The position numbers were made by a program, and so were the translations under genes. 64,000 nt of DNA from Sphingobacteriales bacterium (GTDB taxonomy: Bacteria > Bacteroidota > Bacteroidia > Chitinophagales > UBA2359). Positions 63,903 through 64,000 of this stretch are shown here, piece by piece; the first letter of the stretch is position 1, and every line of letters starts with the position of its first letter. The notes beneath the pieces were generated by a model. The model searched no databases. It worked only from the letters and a program-made list of their open reading frames with translations, and was not told the origin of the DNA. The stretch spans positions 4,092,001 through 4,156,000 of the forward strand of contig CP064999.1 of assembly GCA_016700115.1 (NCBI GenBank). The letters run 5' to 3'.

Positions 63903-64000
63903 ATGATGAATAATATTAGAAACTTTTGCATCATTGCACATATTGATCATGGAAAAAGTACGCTTGCCGATCGTTTGCTGGAAGTAACCAAAACTATTCC
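63903..64000 (+). CDS. lepA: Elongation factor 4, N-terminal fragment (cut by window edge)
   Basis: The start of LepA/EF4, a ribosome-binding GTPase that back-translocates or assists stalled elongating ribosomes. The first 32 residues include the G1 P-loop AHIDHGKSTLADRLLE, which in this family follows NIRNFCII. Two adjacent ATG codons (63903 and 63906) are possible starts. The rest lies beyond the window. Confidence 0.93.
   Translation, partial: MMNNIRNFCIIAHIDHGKSTLADRLLEVTKTI

Noticed and set aside
1..64000. tRNA, rRNA, CRISPR, insertion sequences, prophage genes
   Set aside because: I looked in the intergenic gaps on both strands and found no cloverleaf-like sequence, no spacer array, no transposase or integrase and no phage structural gene.

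Overview
The window looks like a piece of a Bacteroidota chromosome, probably from the Saprospiria/Chitinophagales side of the phylum; the rank below phylum is inference. The evidence is an AT-rich genome, two large secreted proteins with type IX secretion (T9SS) C-terminal sorting domains, many small lipoproteins, Bacteroidota-type promoters (TTG, about 18-21 bases, then TAnnTTTG) and weak Shine-Dalgarno signals. Most of the content is housekeeping genes mixed with poorly known envelope and secreted proteins. I see no tRNA, rRNA, CRISPR array, transposase or prophage.

Layout. 1-4.8 kb: the end of tilS, an RsmB-type rRNA methyltransferase, a small unknown protein, then a tightly coupled pair of a RetSat/carotenoid-isomerase-like flavoprotein and an AUR1-like PAP2 membrane enzyme. 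5-9 kb: a lysine-rich secreted protein, a membrane-anchored TIR protein, a YfcE-type phosphoesterase and a close relative of mitochondrial 2,4-dienoyl-CoA reductase. 9-14 kb: one giant TPR protein. 14-27 kb: RNA modification and repair (RlmL-like methyltransferase, thpR), a Crp/Fnr regulator, an M28 peptidase, an amidohydrolase, a trypsin-like protease fused to a zinc ribbon, mpl, a DnaQ-like exonuclease, a dolichol-phosphate-mannose-synthase-like enzyme and enolase. 27-32 kb: a block that looks richer in GC, with a frameshifted T9SS beta-propeller protein, a viroplasmin-RNase H and a protein with a carboxypeptidase-regulatory-like domain. 33-44 kb: a Pif1-type helicase, tdk, truC, purQ-purH, an aldehyde dehydrogenase and small membrane proteins. 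43.5-49 kb: an envelope operon (penicillin-acylase-like enzyme, small membrane protein, peptidoglycan-binding-like lipoprotein), a lipoprotein and ung. 49-55.7 kb: a methyltransferase, the NAD(P)HX repair enzyme, then an exopolysaccharide group (two GT2 glycosyltransferases, a priming sugar transferase) and a lone response regulator. 55.8-63.5 kb: a giant mosaic surface protein. The window ends in the start of lepA.

The least explained signal is a family of degenerate tandem repeats with an exact 21-bp period. It occurs in three separate intergenic regions (about 8755-9004, 27404-27466 and 32361-32811). The loci share short cores (CGAGG, GTGC, GCAAA) but are otherwise diverged. The phase is kept over 63- and 105-bp gaps, and two of the arrays run past the ends of every open frame that crosses them. 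The unit length equals seven codons and also two turns of DNA. I do not recognise this family, and it is the best candidate here for something undescribed.
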